Position numbers and translations under genes: made by a program | Notes under the pieces: model-generated | Databases searched by the model: none | What the model saw: only the letters and a program-made list of their open reading frames with translations | What the model was told of the DNA's origin: nothing | Part shown: in pieces, positions 49,192-61,100 of the stretch | Numbering within the stretch: the first letter of the stretch is position 1 | How the letters are laid out: each line of letters starts with the position of its first letter | Source of the DNA: Steromphala cineraria | Lineage: Eukaryota > Mollusca > Gastropoda > Trochida > Trochidae | Length of the DNA stretch: 64,000 bases | Assembly (NCBI GenBank): GCA_916613615.1 | Contig: OU744726.1 | Location: 65,488,987 to 65,552,986 of the forward strand | Direction of reading: 5' to 3'

Positions 49192-52100
49192 ATGTCATCT
49201 CAATGGGCCAAAGTTGGCATCGGGACTGGAGGAGGAGCCATGCTGTTGGTCTCCACCTGTTTTCTCTGCAACTACTGGAAGAAGAAACCAGCTGTCAATA
49301 TCATAATCTTCACGCGCTACCCCACCCCCGGCGCCACCAAGACACGCCTCTTTCCCGCTCTAGGGCCTAAAGGAGCTGCCTGGACCCAGCGGTATATGGT
49401 GGGTTTATTAGCATTACTGTGTTTTACTTATATTTTTAGCTTCTCAGGTCTTTATTGTTATCAGGGGCTTCAATGTTCTGATAGGCACTTCAAAGCAGCA
49501 AAATGTACAACAATTTCAACAAACAGACAAAATCACATAACAATTTAGTGTGACAGGGTTGGGTCAAACTCTAAAGCATATTGGATTTTCTTACCTGCTA
49601 CATTTGGCGCCCAACGTGGGGCCGGGACTATTCCTTAAAGAGGGACTGAAATGCTATTGGGCAACTTTCGGGATTCATGAAATAGTGATAACAATTTCAC
49701 ATGGACTCAACTTTAAATTTCTGAAATTGGCCTAGAAACGGCTTAATTACGACTGTATAAATAAATGTCATTTGCTTTCCGTGTATCTGATTCGCTGAAC
49801 ACTGTAACAGAAATTCAGTTCATACCTGCATAAACTTAATTTCGTGACGTCACATCACATTTACCACGCCCATTCACACTAAGCCACGCCCCAAATGACG
49901 GAACTATTCGTAAACTAGTCTAGCGTTTTTTTATGCTGTACCAGTTCGCGAGAGTTCGGTAAAAAGACACAAATTACAAATAGCTAATATCAAATAAATA
50001 TTTTATAGTTTGTTTTATAAATGGTACGGCTTCATAACAATACACCCGGTCGTTTTCCCTCTCCCGCAGTCGCGGCTGTTGCAAGGGGATCGGCCATTGA
50101 AATGCCGTGCAGTTTCTAGCTTTGTTTCTCAACAAGATTAGAGAACTGTGCCGTTTAACATAAACTTAATTCGATTTGATCTGACTGCTTGTCGTCAAGT
50201 TTTTAAGCCACATGTTTGGCACATACGATAGTCAAAACATGCTATTTTCATCCCGAATCCAACAGTCGCGAGTTTGTGTTTATGTACAACGGTTGACACT
50301 AGGAATGTCAAGGCCACGTGACAAGACGTTGCGTGATTCCGTTGTGAATTTTCATTGGCTGGTGAACTACTCGTAGGCGGAGCTAAAATAATAATGACGT
50401 TTTGATTGACATTTTATCTCTCTCGTTTTGTTGAGAGTCGAATTCATTCGCGTAAATAGTGCAGTCCTATTTGTTGCATTGTGTTCAGTTGGAGCAAACA
50501 AACGTATTAAAACATCGAATTTGTGTATATTTATTTATAAGAATTGACTTCAAAATTTATTAAGTTCATGGAGGTATAAACTTAAAAACCGCTGTGCAAA
50601 CTTCGCGTAAATCCGCTACGCGGATTTACACAGTTTGCACAGCGGTTTTTAAGTTTATACCTCCATGAACTTAATAAATTTTGAAGTCAATTCTTAAATA
50701 AAGAACACCCCCTAATTAGGCCGGCGAACAGAATAAAACACACTGAAGCGTGACTGTCTCGTGACGTGTTAGTAGGCGATGTGATACCCCCTTGTGTGCC
50801 CTCGTTATGTAAAACAACACAAGCTAACAGTACAGCTCGATGTTTAACCGTCGATTAAACACCCTAAACAACATCCAAACATCTCAAACCTTCAATAAAT
50901 CGGTAGTTTATTTATTCAACTGGCAATTTGTATTGATGAAAACGTAAGACCCTGATTAAAAACGAAGTTGTGCGCATAATGCTACAGCATGTAGGCCTAG
51001 ATGGTCTCGCTTTGCGCAATGTTGTCATAAGACTGCACGTGAGAACCCGGATGTATATGTAAACAATTGCTCCCGTGTGAACTGTTTTATCTTATCGCAC
51101 AGTTGTTGGTTGTTATTGAATATTACTTTAGTAGCACAGCAGAAAGGATGTAATTATACAATACTATTTTATTTTTACATTTAAACCATTTTTTAAGAAT
51201 TGCCTTTGACTTCATTTTGTTACAGGATAAAAAATATATACGTTTTTCTTAGTTATTTCATTTAGTGATGGACAAGTTACAATTCTCAATGAAAGACATG
51301 TATTGGATGATCACTGATGTCTTGTTTAAAACATTATTTTGATAGGGCATTTCACTGAAAATCTTAATGTTTTCACTCTTGTACATAGAGTGATACTTTC
51401 CACAACAATAGCCGATACATGGCCAAACAGAATGAAGATTTATTAAATGAACCTTATCCAAAATAATTATCAGATAGAGCAAAAACGGTATTCCTAATTT
51501 CAGGTTAATAGGTTATAATTTACCAATCGGAGAAAAAAGGGATGTTAAGGAATACACTTGCTATTTGATGTTACCTAATTAGCTGATGTCATAAAATAGC
51601 CAGGTGTTGATGATTGTGCATTATATAACCTACCTGCTATAGTCATCATTTGATATCATCTAATTAGGAAACAGACAGGAAATACGATAGACAGTAAAGT
51701 AATTGTGTAATAAGTGAGTATCTGATCTAAAGAAAGTAAGTAACACCTGCAGACCAATGTCTTTGTATATTCAACCTTTTTACACAACGTTCAAATCTAA
51801 ATGTGAGCATTGTATTTTTCGGATTATTACCATAAATCAGCCCAATACTTTCTGCTATGTTTTATATTTTACTAATCTCCCTTTTCTCTGCATGCCAAAC
51901 TGTTCATTCAGTGAAAATGCGAGCTCGAAGCAGAAAATCGGTGTAGTGATCGGAACACGTGAGTTCGATGTAGATTGTCACATTGCTCTGTTTGACCTAA
52001 CACAGCGGGTCAATTTGGCGTGAAACCATCAATATGATGGGAATTTGTCTACGTAGACTTCATCAGGAGATATTCTAGGACAGTTGACAGCAACACAATG

Positions 52101-55100
52101 ATATAGCATACTGTTAATCGCTTTGAAAAGGCAGAACTGCGGATTTCGCCTATCATTTTCCATATAAGCAGACGAACGCTTCGCCTACTGCCACGTCACT
52201 TCCGGTATCCCCTGCCCGTGGCCTCTCAGCCTTGTTTTGGTTTGTCGCTGGACGGCGACAAGCAGACGCCTTGTTACGCAATGTTTACTTAGCTGTAGCT
52301 TCATTGAGAAACTGTGTATCGTTGCTGTTTTGGCCTAATATTTATGTTATATAGTTATTTGACCAATATCTTTTGAAAAATATATTTAAAAAAGGTTATG
52401 CAGCCCTTCTTTAATGTCACAACACCTTTAAGTCCTTTATAGGTTTGTAAATCCTTATTGGTATGCAGGGATAAATTTACCTGCGAGTTCTGCTTCAAAT
52501 ACTCATAAAATTTAGAAAGGACTCATAGAAATCTAAGCTGTGAGTCCTGGGATGCATAGCTTTTTTTTAATACTACGTGCTTACCTATTAAAGGACTCAT
52601 TAAAATCAGCTGGGACTCACAAGACTTTTTGGTTGCGAGTTCCTTGACTCGGAGGGTCATATCTGTAGATTGATCACTGGGTATGTAAATCCTTCATAGG
52701 CATATCTCTCAAGTGTTTCACTAGAGGACGAGTCAATTAGTGGAGGGGGTGAATGTGACAGGGTTAGGTCAAGAGCATTCCTACTGGCTTAGGAGGGATA
52801 TCTCTTTGGCCAAACAGGTAGAGTGAAGGACTCTCAATCTGGAGATCCAGGGTTCGAATCCCACTGGACATGAAAATATTGGATTTTCTTACCTGCTACA
52901 TTAGCAATAGACAATGAATTAAAAGATTGAGAGTGTCTAGTGGAGAAAGAAGTTGTAGTGTTGGTGACCCTGTGGAAAACAACATAAGCATCTATGTTGA
53001 AACGCCAACACTGAATAAAAATGTTTATATCAACAATATTACCTTCATCATTCTTTATCAACTCAATCCATGATCAAAGATTGAATATTCTTTCATTCAG
53101 TTTGAGGGTGTCTATGATATAATGCCAAATGAGCTACAGAGCCCATGGCTCAATTTTTCCACAGAGCGAGCACATGTTCAGCATCCTCCGAGAGTTGAAA
53201 GACAATGACAGTGAGGCCGCACATATAACAGTGGAGTACAGCGGAGCCATTGAACCACAGATCTCAAGATGGCTGGCCCGACCTTTTCAGACCTCGGACG
53301 TCACATGGCGCCAGCAGCTTCCTGGACCTTGCCTTGGAGACAAAATTGCTCATGCCTTCAAGCGTAGCTTTGATGAGAAATATGAATATTCAATAATAAT
53401 TGGTGAGTATTGTTACCCTTTCAAGGCCCTTACATTGCTGCATTGAAAAACACAAAATTGTCAATTGCCATCTCTCTTATCTTAGAATGTGCCATGTAAT
53501 TGGTTGAATTCTCCTGAGGCATGTCATGTGATTGGTTGAATTCTCCTGAGGCATGTCATGTGATTGGTTGAATTCTCCCGAAGCATGTCATGTGATTGGT
53601 TGAATCCTCCTGAGGCATGTCATGTAATTGGTTGAATCCATCTCAGGCATGTCATGTGATTGGTTGAATCCTCCTCAGGCATGTCATGTGATTGGTTGAT
53701 TGCTCCCCAGGAAGTGACATCCCTGACATCAGTGTGAGCGTGCTCCAGGAAGCTGTGAAGAGTCTGCAGTCAGGCAGTCAGAACGATGTGGTTCTGGGCA
53801 AGACTGAAGATGGTGGATACTATCTTATAGGTGTCAGAAACTCTTGCAGATCAATTGTAGGTGAGTTTATTAATGTTTATAAAGTCTTCATTTTAAAAAT
53901 GTAAATGAGTTCATGCTACCCTGGGCATGTTCTCCTTTCTGTAAGAGCCACGTCTGAAATATAAATTGAATTGAGAGCTCTTGGTAGGGTCCCTCAATGA
54001 TTGTTTATCTGTCATTTATAGGGGCTTCCACGGGTCAAAAATAATGGACACAAGGGATCGGACTCGACTCGGACCCGAGGACCCGAGATTCTTATTTTTA
54101 CCCAAGATATCATATAATTGTTCAGCCGATGATGTTATCCACACATATGATAAGTTAAATATGGTCATACACAGAATACTTTGACACCAATCTCTTGAAA
54201 TGTTCATCATCTAACTTCAAACATCACACACGAACTGTGTAAAATAAGTTAAATAAATTAAGTGACCTCCCATTTTTGAGTCCTCAATGTTCAAGAAAAT
54301 TGATTGAGTCCAGTTGGACCTGACTCTGACCGCCAACGTAGAGTCCTACTTATTAATACATTTATGATATAACAAGTTTAAACAACTGATTTTGGTTAAA
54401 ATTAATGAGAAAAAAAATGAGTAACTGATACCATTGACTTTACCTGTTAACTTTTCCAGGGCTGTAGTGGAGATTTATCGGAAAGAAAGCACTGGGTTAT
54501 CGAGGATGACTGGCTTTGTCTAGTAGGATATCTCTTTAGCTAAATCAGCAAAGTTTCTGACTCTCACAACCACTTCTGTTAGACATATGTCAGGTTCTAA
54601 AAGAATTCTGTAAACTTGCAGAGGACCTCTTCAAGGGTATAAGATGGGGCACAGAGGAAGTGTTCCAGCAACAGGCTGTGGCGTGTCGACGTCTTGACCT
54701 CAAACTTCACGTCTTGTCTCAGGTTCTTAGGGATGTAGTGAGTACCCTGATTGATCTTCATCTGTTCCTTATCCAACAAAGATTTTGACTTTTCATAAAA
54801 AAACATTCATACAAGTGTGTAAAGGAAACCCTAGCTGGTAAGAATCTCAATTTTATTTTTAATTTTATTCTTTGGAGCATGTTCCGATTAGTCCTGTACG
54901 AAATCTCCTTATAAGAATCTTATAAGAATCTTATAAGTTTCTTATAAGAAACTTATAAGATTCTTATAAGATTCTTATAAGATTCTTATAAAAATTCTTA
55001 TAAGTTTCTTATAAGAATCTTATAAGATATTTGTATGCAAATTAGGTAAGAACTTATAAGAACTTATAAGATTCTTATAAGATTCTTATAAGATTTATGA

Positions 55101-58100
55101 ATGATTTCTTATAAGATTTCATGAGATTTCTTATAAGATTCTTATAAGAATCTTATAAGATCTCCTACATGAATCTTACACTCAAACTAGATAGGAGCTA
55201 TAAGATTCTTATAAGAAACCCAGTTTCTTATTTGAATCTTATCAAATTCTAATAGGATCTATTAATATACAAACAATAGTACATGCATGGTCAACAATAC
55301 ACTGGAATCATAATGATGCAAATAATGTTTCAGTGAAATGAAGATATCCTTGTGTATCTGATGAAGGCTGAACAACGATAAAAAAAAAGATAAATTCGCA
55401 CTCACAGTCTATTTTTTGCTTCATCAAGTTCATGGCCTGCCAACACACCAAGATGCAGAAGAAATTTTAATAAACAAATCACTATTGAGAGAGAGGTAAC
55501 ATTCATCTTTAATAAGAGCACATTAACAAAAGAATGACATTTCTATGGTTACACAAGTAAAGTGTACTACAAACTTTAAGATTAAAAACAGATTGCGAGC
55601 ACTGTTTCATTGCCCTGATTCAAGAAATTCCTTTTTTCATTGTGACAAATGTCAAATTTATGCACCTAAAAGTAATTCTTATTAAAAAAATCAAGGGATA
55701 CTGACTAATATGTAAAGTTTTTTTTCGTTGAGTCAATTGATTTGTCAAAGTAAGGTAACAGTCAGCCTCTTTAAACAACATATGCTAAATATGTATCAAG
55801 GAGAAAAATATACTTCTTCAACATGAAATGAAATGTATGTTCGCTGTATCAAGATAATTTTTATAGATTACAACTTCCTGACATCTTTTGGCTTTTTACA
55901 AAAATAGACCCTATAGAAACCTTGACTCCAGAATAATGAAATTGCATATCCATAAATTTTCTCTTCATTCTTCACTGCGATCAGTAGTGTCACAAGGATT
56001 GACAAATAATTTTTTTTTACTTACTGCAGTGAATACTGGTCACATTACAATGGACAGTGCCAAATAATATTAACCCATCAAAATAATTATCATTATTCAA
56101 AGTTGTTAACTGACATTGTTGATAACGATTATATAAACAAAAATTAGCATGGATTTCAAAGTTGTTTTTAGGCTAAACTAACACTCCTCAAAGTTATAAT
56201 CAAATATCATGCTAACAAACAAGAGTCATCAGAAAATGACATATTCCACCAATTAAAGTTACCAAGTACATTTCCAGTTGAAAATTGAAAATACCAAAAG
56301 GCATATCTATCCATGGTGTAAGCCACATACAAAGTTTCATTGAGCTAGGTCTAACAGTATTTTAGAATTGCCCCTGAAACCAAATTCTAAGCCAAAAATC
56401 AGTCGAAAAAAAACTAAACTCAATAATACACCTAAACTCTGATATTGAGTCTAGCAAGATGTTGTAGCAATTTGTGTCAGCCGACGTATCGAATTGACCA
56501 ATCAGGGATTGTCTAACCAAGCCGTAATAGTCTGCATTAGGACTTTAGCGTCAGTATTATTGAGGCTAGGTTTACTTAGACTGGCCAAAAATAAAAATCT
56601 GAAGAAGTTGAAAATATCATCAAAGGACACATCTACAAATGTTGACTAATCCACATACAAAAGTTTTATTAGGCTAGGTCTAACAGTTTTTGAGTTCTGC
56701 TCAGAAAGACGGACAGACTGGTGGGATAAAAACAGTCAACTGTCAACAGTGTATTTGTTAAAAATATGGATCAAATTTTGTTCATTGTCTTTTTCCTTAA
56801 ATGATATCTGTACACTGACAGTGGATGACTTGTGTTATCTCCATCTCCGTCGTTCTCTCATGCTCTTGTTCTCGGGCTTTTGGTCAGCATAAAGCCTGTA
56901 AAGAAAAGATAAGTTGTGCTTAGTTACAACAAGATATCAACAAACAAAAGTACAAACATTTGTTCTGTTAAATACCAGTACTTAATTACATACGTACTGC
57001 CTTTTCCCTATAACAGATTATTATTGAAATGCTTCACCAGATCAAAATAAATAGAGCCCCAATGAACAAGGAATCTGTACATAAAGATTACTATCTGGAG
57101 AAGAAGTCAAAATAGCAAAAAATTGCCATGTTATTCGAAAAACCCATGGGGGCTTTCATGTCATTTTAACTAATAATAGAGATTTTACATTTAAATGTTA
57201 CCTCAAACTATTCATTGTTTAGACAGGCAGACCATTAGATATTCTCTTTCTGTTCCAAGCCTCCATCTGAAATAATGATAAATGAGATGACATTCATTAG
57301 ACAAACATATTTTCAGAAAAAAAGATGTCTTGAATATCTGTATTCACAAATGTACAAAATCAATAAAATTCAAAGTGTGATTTACAATTCACACTTCATG
57401 TTATGTAAATAAATAAAAATCAATAATTGTGACACACCTCACTTACAATATAATTCGTTGCTGAGTGAGATGTGAGCCTCTTTAGTTCAATGACATCTCC
57501 CAATATGTGACAAGATTGCAGCAGTTGTGTTGAATGAACACAAGGAACTCGACAAGCAGGATGACTGGAGCTTTGACGTGCATGCAGCTTCACTGAAGAG
57601 GAAAGAGAGAATCTGATGATAATTATATTATTTTTGTAGAAAAAGAATAGGTTCAGCTTTTTCTCATTAACATTTTGCTATTGTTTCCTTTGGTTTAAAT
57701 TCTTAACATTATCTTGTGAACAATTAGTTTCAAGAAAATCATGTACAATAACACCATTTGCTTCTTGAATCAGTGTTACAAACTATTCTTTATTAAGATT
57801 TAAAAAATCACACCTTGAACACTGAGCATATAGGCTTAGCTTTTTGGAATATTTAAGAATAATTTTATTTACAAAATCAGAAAGGATCAATAGTCCATCC
57901 AACAAAATTCATTCAGCCTTGCTGCAGACGTCGCAGGTTACCTCAACAACAAAATATTTTTAAAAACTTCTTCTAACATCTTTGACTTTGTTAATAATTA
58001 AACATATTTTAAAGTCGTTAATAAATGGTTTGAAAAGAACTTGATTAAATACAAACTAAAATACGCTTACCGTCCGATCTCAAATTGTATGGAACCTAAG

Positions 58101-61100
58101 CATTCTTCGTCGATAGTCTTCGACTTCGGTTAACACTGTGACTTGGATCGTCCATATTTGTTTTGGTTCCCGTTGTCGACAGAACAAGAACTGGGTCACT
58201 TCATCTAACAGTAACTGCCGCCTCTTTCTAAAGAACATTTCCTCTTTTCTCAAGCTAGATAAAATTGTCCGTAAGATATTACATTGTGAAGAACATCCAC
58301 AGTCAGGCGACTTGATATGTTTTGGAAAACTTTGGAATCGTGCCTGGGTTACCATATTTCATAATGTGGCGCCTATACTTGCATGCGCATGCGCAGAAAA
58401 CACTTCCGATTATTTGCATCGCTGAAATAAGATCTCCAAGCGTCTGAACAGTTCCAAAAGATACGATTTCAATTATTCAGAATATTTCATAATTTTTCAG
58501 GTTAAACTAATTTTGTCTACATAAGCTTTAATCACAAAAGAATCGACATTAAACATATACAGATGCGTTAAAATGCAGTATTTGATAAATAATTGTTATT
58601 AAGTTAGTAGTTGAAATTAAATTATAAATAATTTTCAAAATGATAAAAGAAATAAAAACTACAGATTTGAGAATTTTGAATCAAAGAAATACTGCCCGTG
58701 GAAAACACAGTCACTTCTACATGTACTTGTGTTCAGAAACGTAGCTAGCGAGATATACATGTATGTAGGTTTAATTGAGCTCAATTTTCAACAAATATTT
58801 AAATGGCCGTTTTCAACAACCACAAAAAATAGAACCTTTAATACAATTTTTATCAGGAATATATACTGACATGCACATGCGTTGCCATTATTACTCGGAA
58901 AGGTTTGACTTGTAGGCCTACTCTTTTAGAAAAGTAAAGAAGTAGAATTACATTTTCGCTTTGAAGATTATCGATTGTATATTTATAAAAAAATTACAAA
59001 TATTTATAAGGAATAATTAATTGCTCATTTGATTTTGAATTCGTAAAACCCGTAGCGAAAACGAACTCGTGTTTTCAGATTTCTGCAATCTGGTGCCGGA
59101 ATCATTTTCGGGAGGTGTAAACTCGTCTCCATCTCTTGAATCGATGTATTACTAAGTATTTATTTGATATATATAATTCGTACAAACTTGTGACTTGAAG
59201 TGACAAGACTTGTGTTCAGACGGAAATTGTGCTGTTCTGTGCAATGAAACGTGTGAATACATGCGCTATGTTAGCTACAAGAAAATATACATCTGCTATA
59301 TCTATGTAAACGTGATAAATATATTCATAATGTAAATTTACTAAATATGCCTACATATCTACATCGTGAATTGTTTATCAAATGCATTTTCCAAAATTAA
59401 GACACTCAAATTAATTTCATTTAATAATTTAATGAATTAACCCTCAGATGAAATGTTGTTACAAATAATTCATTGTCCTTTTTGGGTACGAATTACCGCA
59501 GTGGGGAAGATTTTGTTAAAGAAACGAAGTCGCCTACATTTAGGTTTTTCTTAAAACTCAATTCATATAAAAGGTTACTTTTAAAAAAAAACAGAAATAG
59601 GTTAATTATCTATGCAAATTGCAATGTTCTTGGAAAATACTTTTGCTCATATATATAGCTCAAAAAGGCAAATAATATAGACAGGGAGTCGCTCAAATAA
59701 TGACATAAATGCAAGATTTTAAGGAAATGGCGGTTGGTGTTCAAAGGATGCCTTAAATGCTTTTCTGAGAAAAAAAATTGCTTAAAATTGATAAGGGTTA
59801 AATCTCATTCTAAAGAGTCAAAATTTGGCTGCGTGAATAAAGGAGTCGTCTTGGAGGTTCGGGAAGAAAAATCTTTTTTAACTGGTCAGTTTTTAAGCAT
59901 TATGTAGGCAATCTTGAACGTTTTAACTGTTATTTATTAATTGCAGAAACGGAACATCAGTTACAAATTGTTTTCGTCTCATTCTATACCAGAATCGTGA
60001 ACAAATAAAACTGCATGAGAATCATACTGTTCAAATGTTTAATTCCGCGTGTTGAAAATGATACGTCTTTTACGGTTTATTTATTTCATCTATAATCGCA
60101 TTGCGTTTAAAAATATGTTAGTAGATATCAAATCCAAAATAACTTTCCTTAATATTTCGAAGTCATTTAGAGGAAATATATTATAGTTCCTTCCTATATA
60201 TATGCTAACCAAACACTATGCTAAACACGCGCGTTTTTCTTATAACAGAAAACACCTGCAATCATGTATTTATTTAATCCGGTTCACTTTATTCAACTTA
60301 AAAATTATTCACTTTATTGCTATATATCGGATTATCAAGAAACCATAATCAATGAGACAATTGCTCTATAATCATGTGTAAATCATCTATTCACGTTCTC
60401 TTTGTCAATGGTCAAAATAGGTTAAGAAGAGAGAGAGTTGACCAACTCCCGACATTTGTTTTCATTTCAGTTGAATTTTGTATATTATAATGTAGGCTAC
60501 AACATCGTGATTAATAGGCATAAAGGTACCGTAATATGTACATGTAGGCAAAACTTCTACAAACTCAGTCCCCTTTAGATTTGAAAATTAAGACTAACAA
60601 GCAACTTGAAGGAAATTATTTCTATGATGTAAATGTAGTTGAATTCACGTCTTCAGGTGCATGTATTAAGAAATTAAGTGGCCTCTGCGTACACAAGATA
60701 AGCACGATAAGAGAGAACTTTTTTTATTTTCTTCACGATAAATTTTGTCATTGTGTGTATTTAGTCCTTCACCTTCAGTTGTTTATGATAGGCGACTACT
60801 AAGTACTGAAATTATTTACAACTTATGTTTGTTTTGCAAATAATCATTGTTGACATATATTATTATTCTCTCTTGTCGTGTGATTTTGCGTTAGCATCGT
60901 TTTGTTACCTCCTACATTCCACATTTTGAAGAAATGAGCGTATATGCATATTAAGGATACAGAAGTTGTTCGGAAAAACATTGCTATTCTTCTTTGAAAT
61001 AACTTTTTATGATTTTCTGCAATAGAATAATTTGATTTTTGGACAAAATGACTGCCATATAGGCCTATATATATATTATGTATAGGCCTACACTACCTAA

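Noticed and set aside
52796..52866. Possible functional tRNA gene
   Set aside because: The B box is perfect, but the acceptor stem does not pair, and the block lies inside an LTR-like unit with a second fragment nearby. It is tRNA-derived repeat sequence.
57495..57610. Plus-strand peptide CDKIAAVVLNEHKELDKQDD..., exon-like
   Set aside because: It looks somewhat like a real helical segment, but an in-frame stop lies directly upstream, no acceptor lies between, and no partner exons were found.
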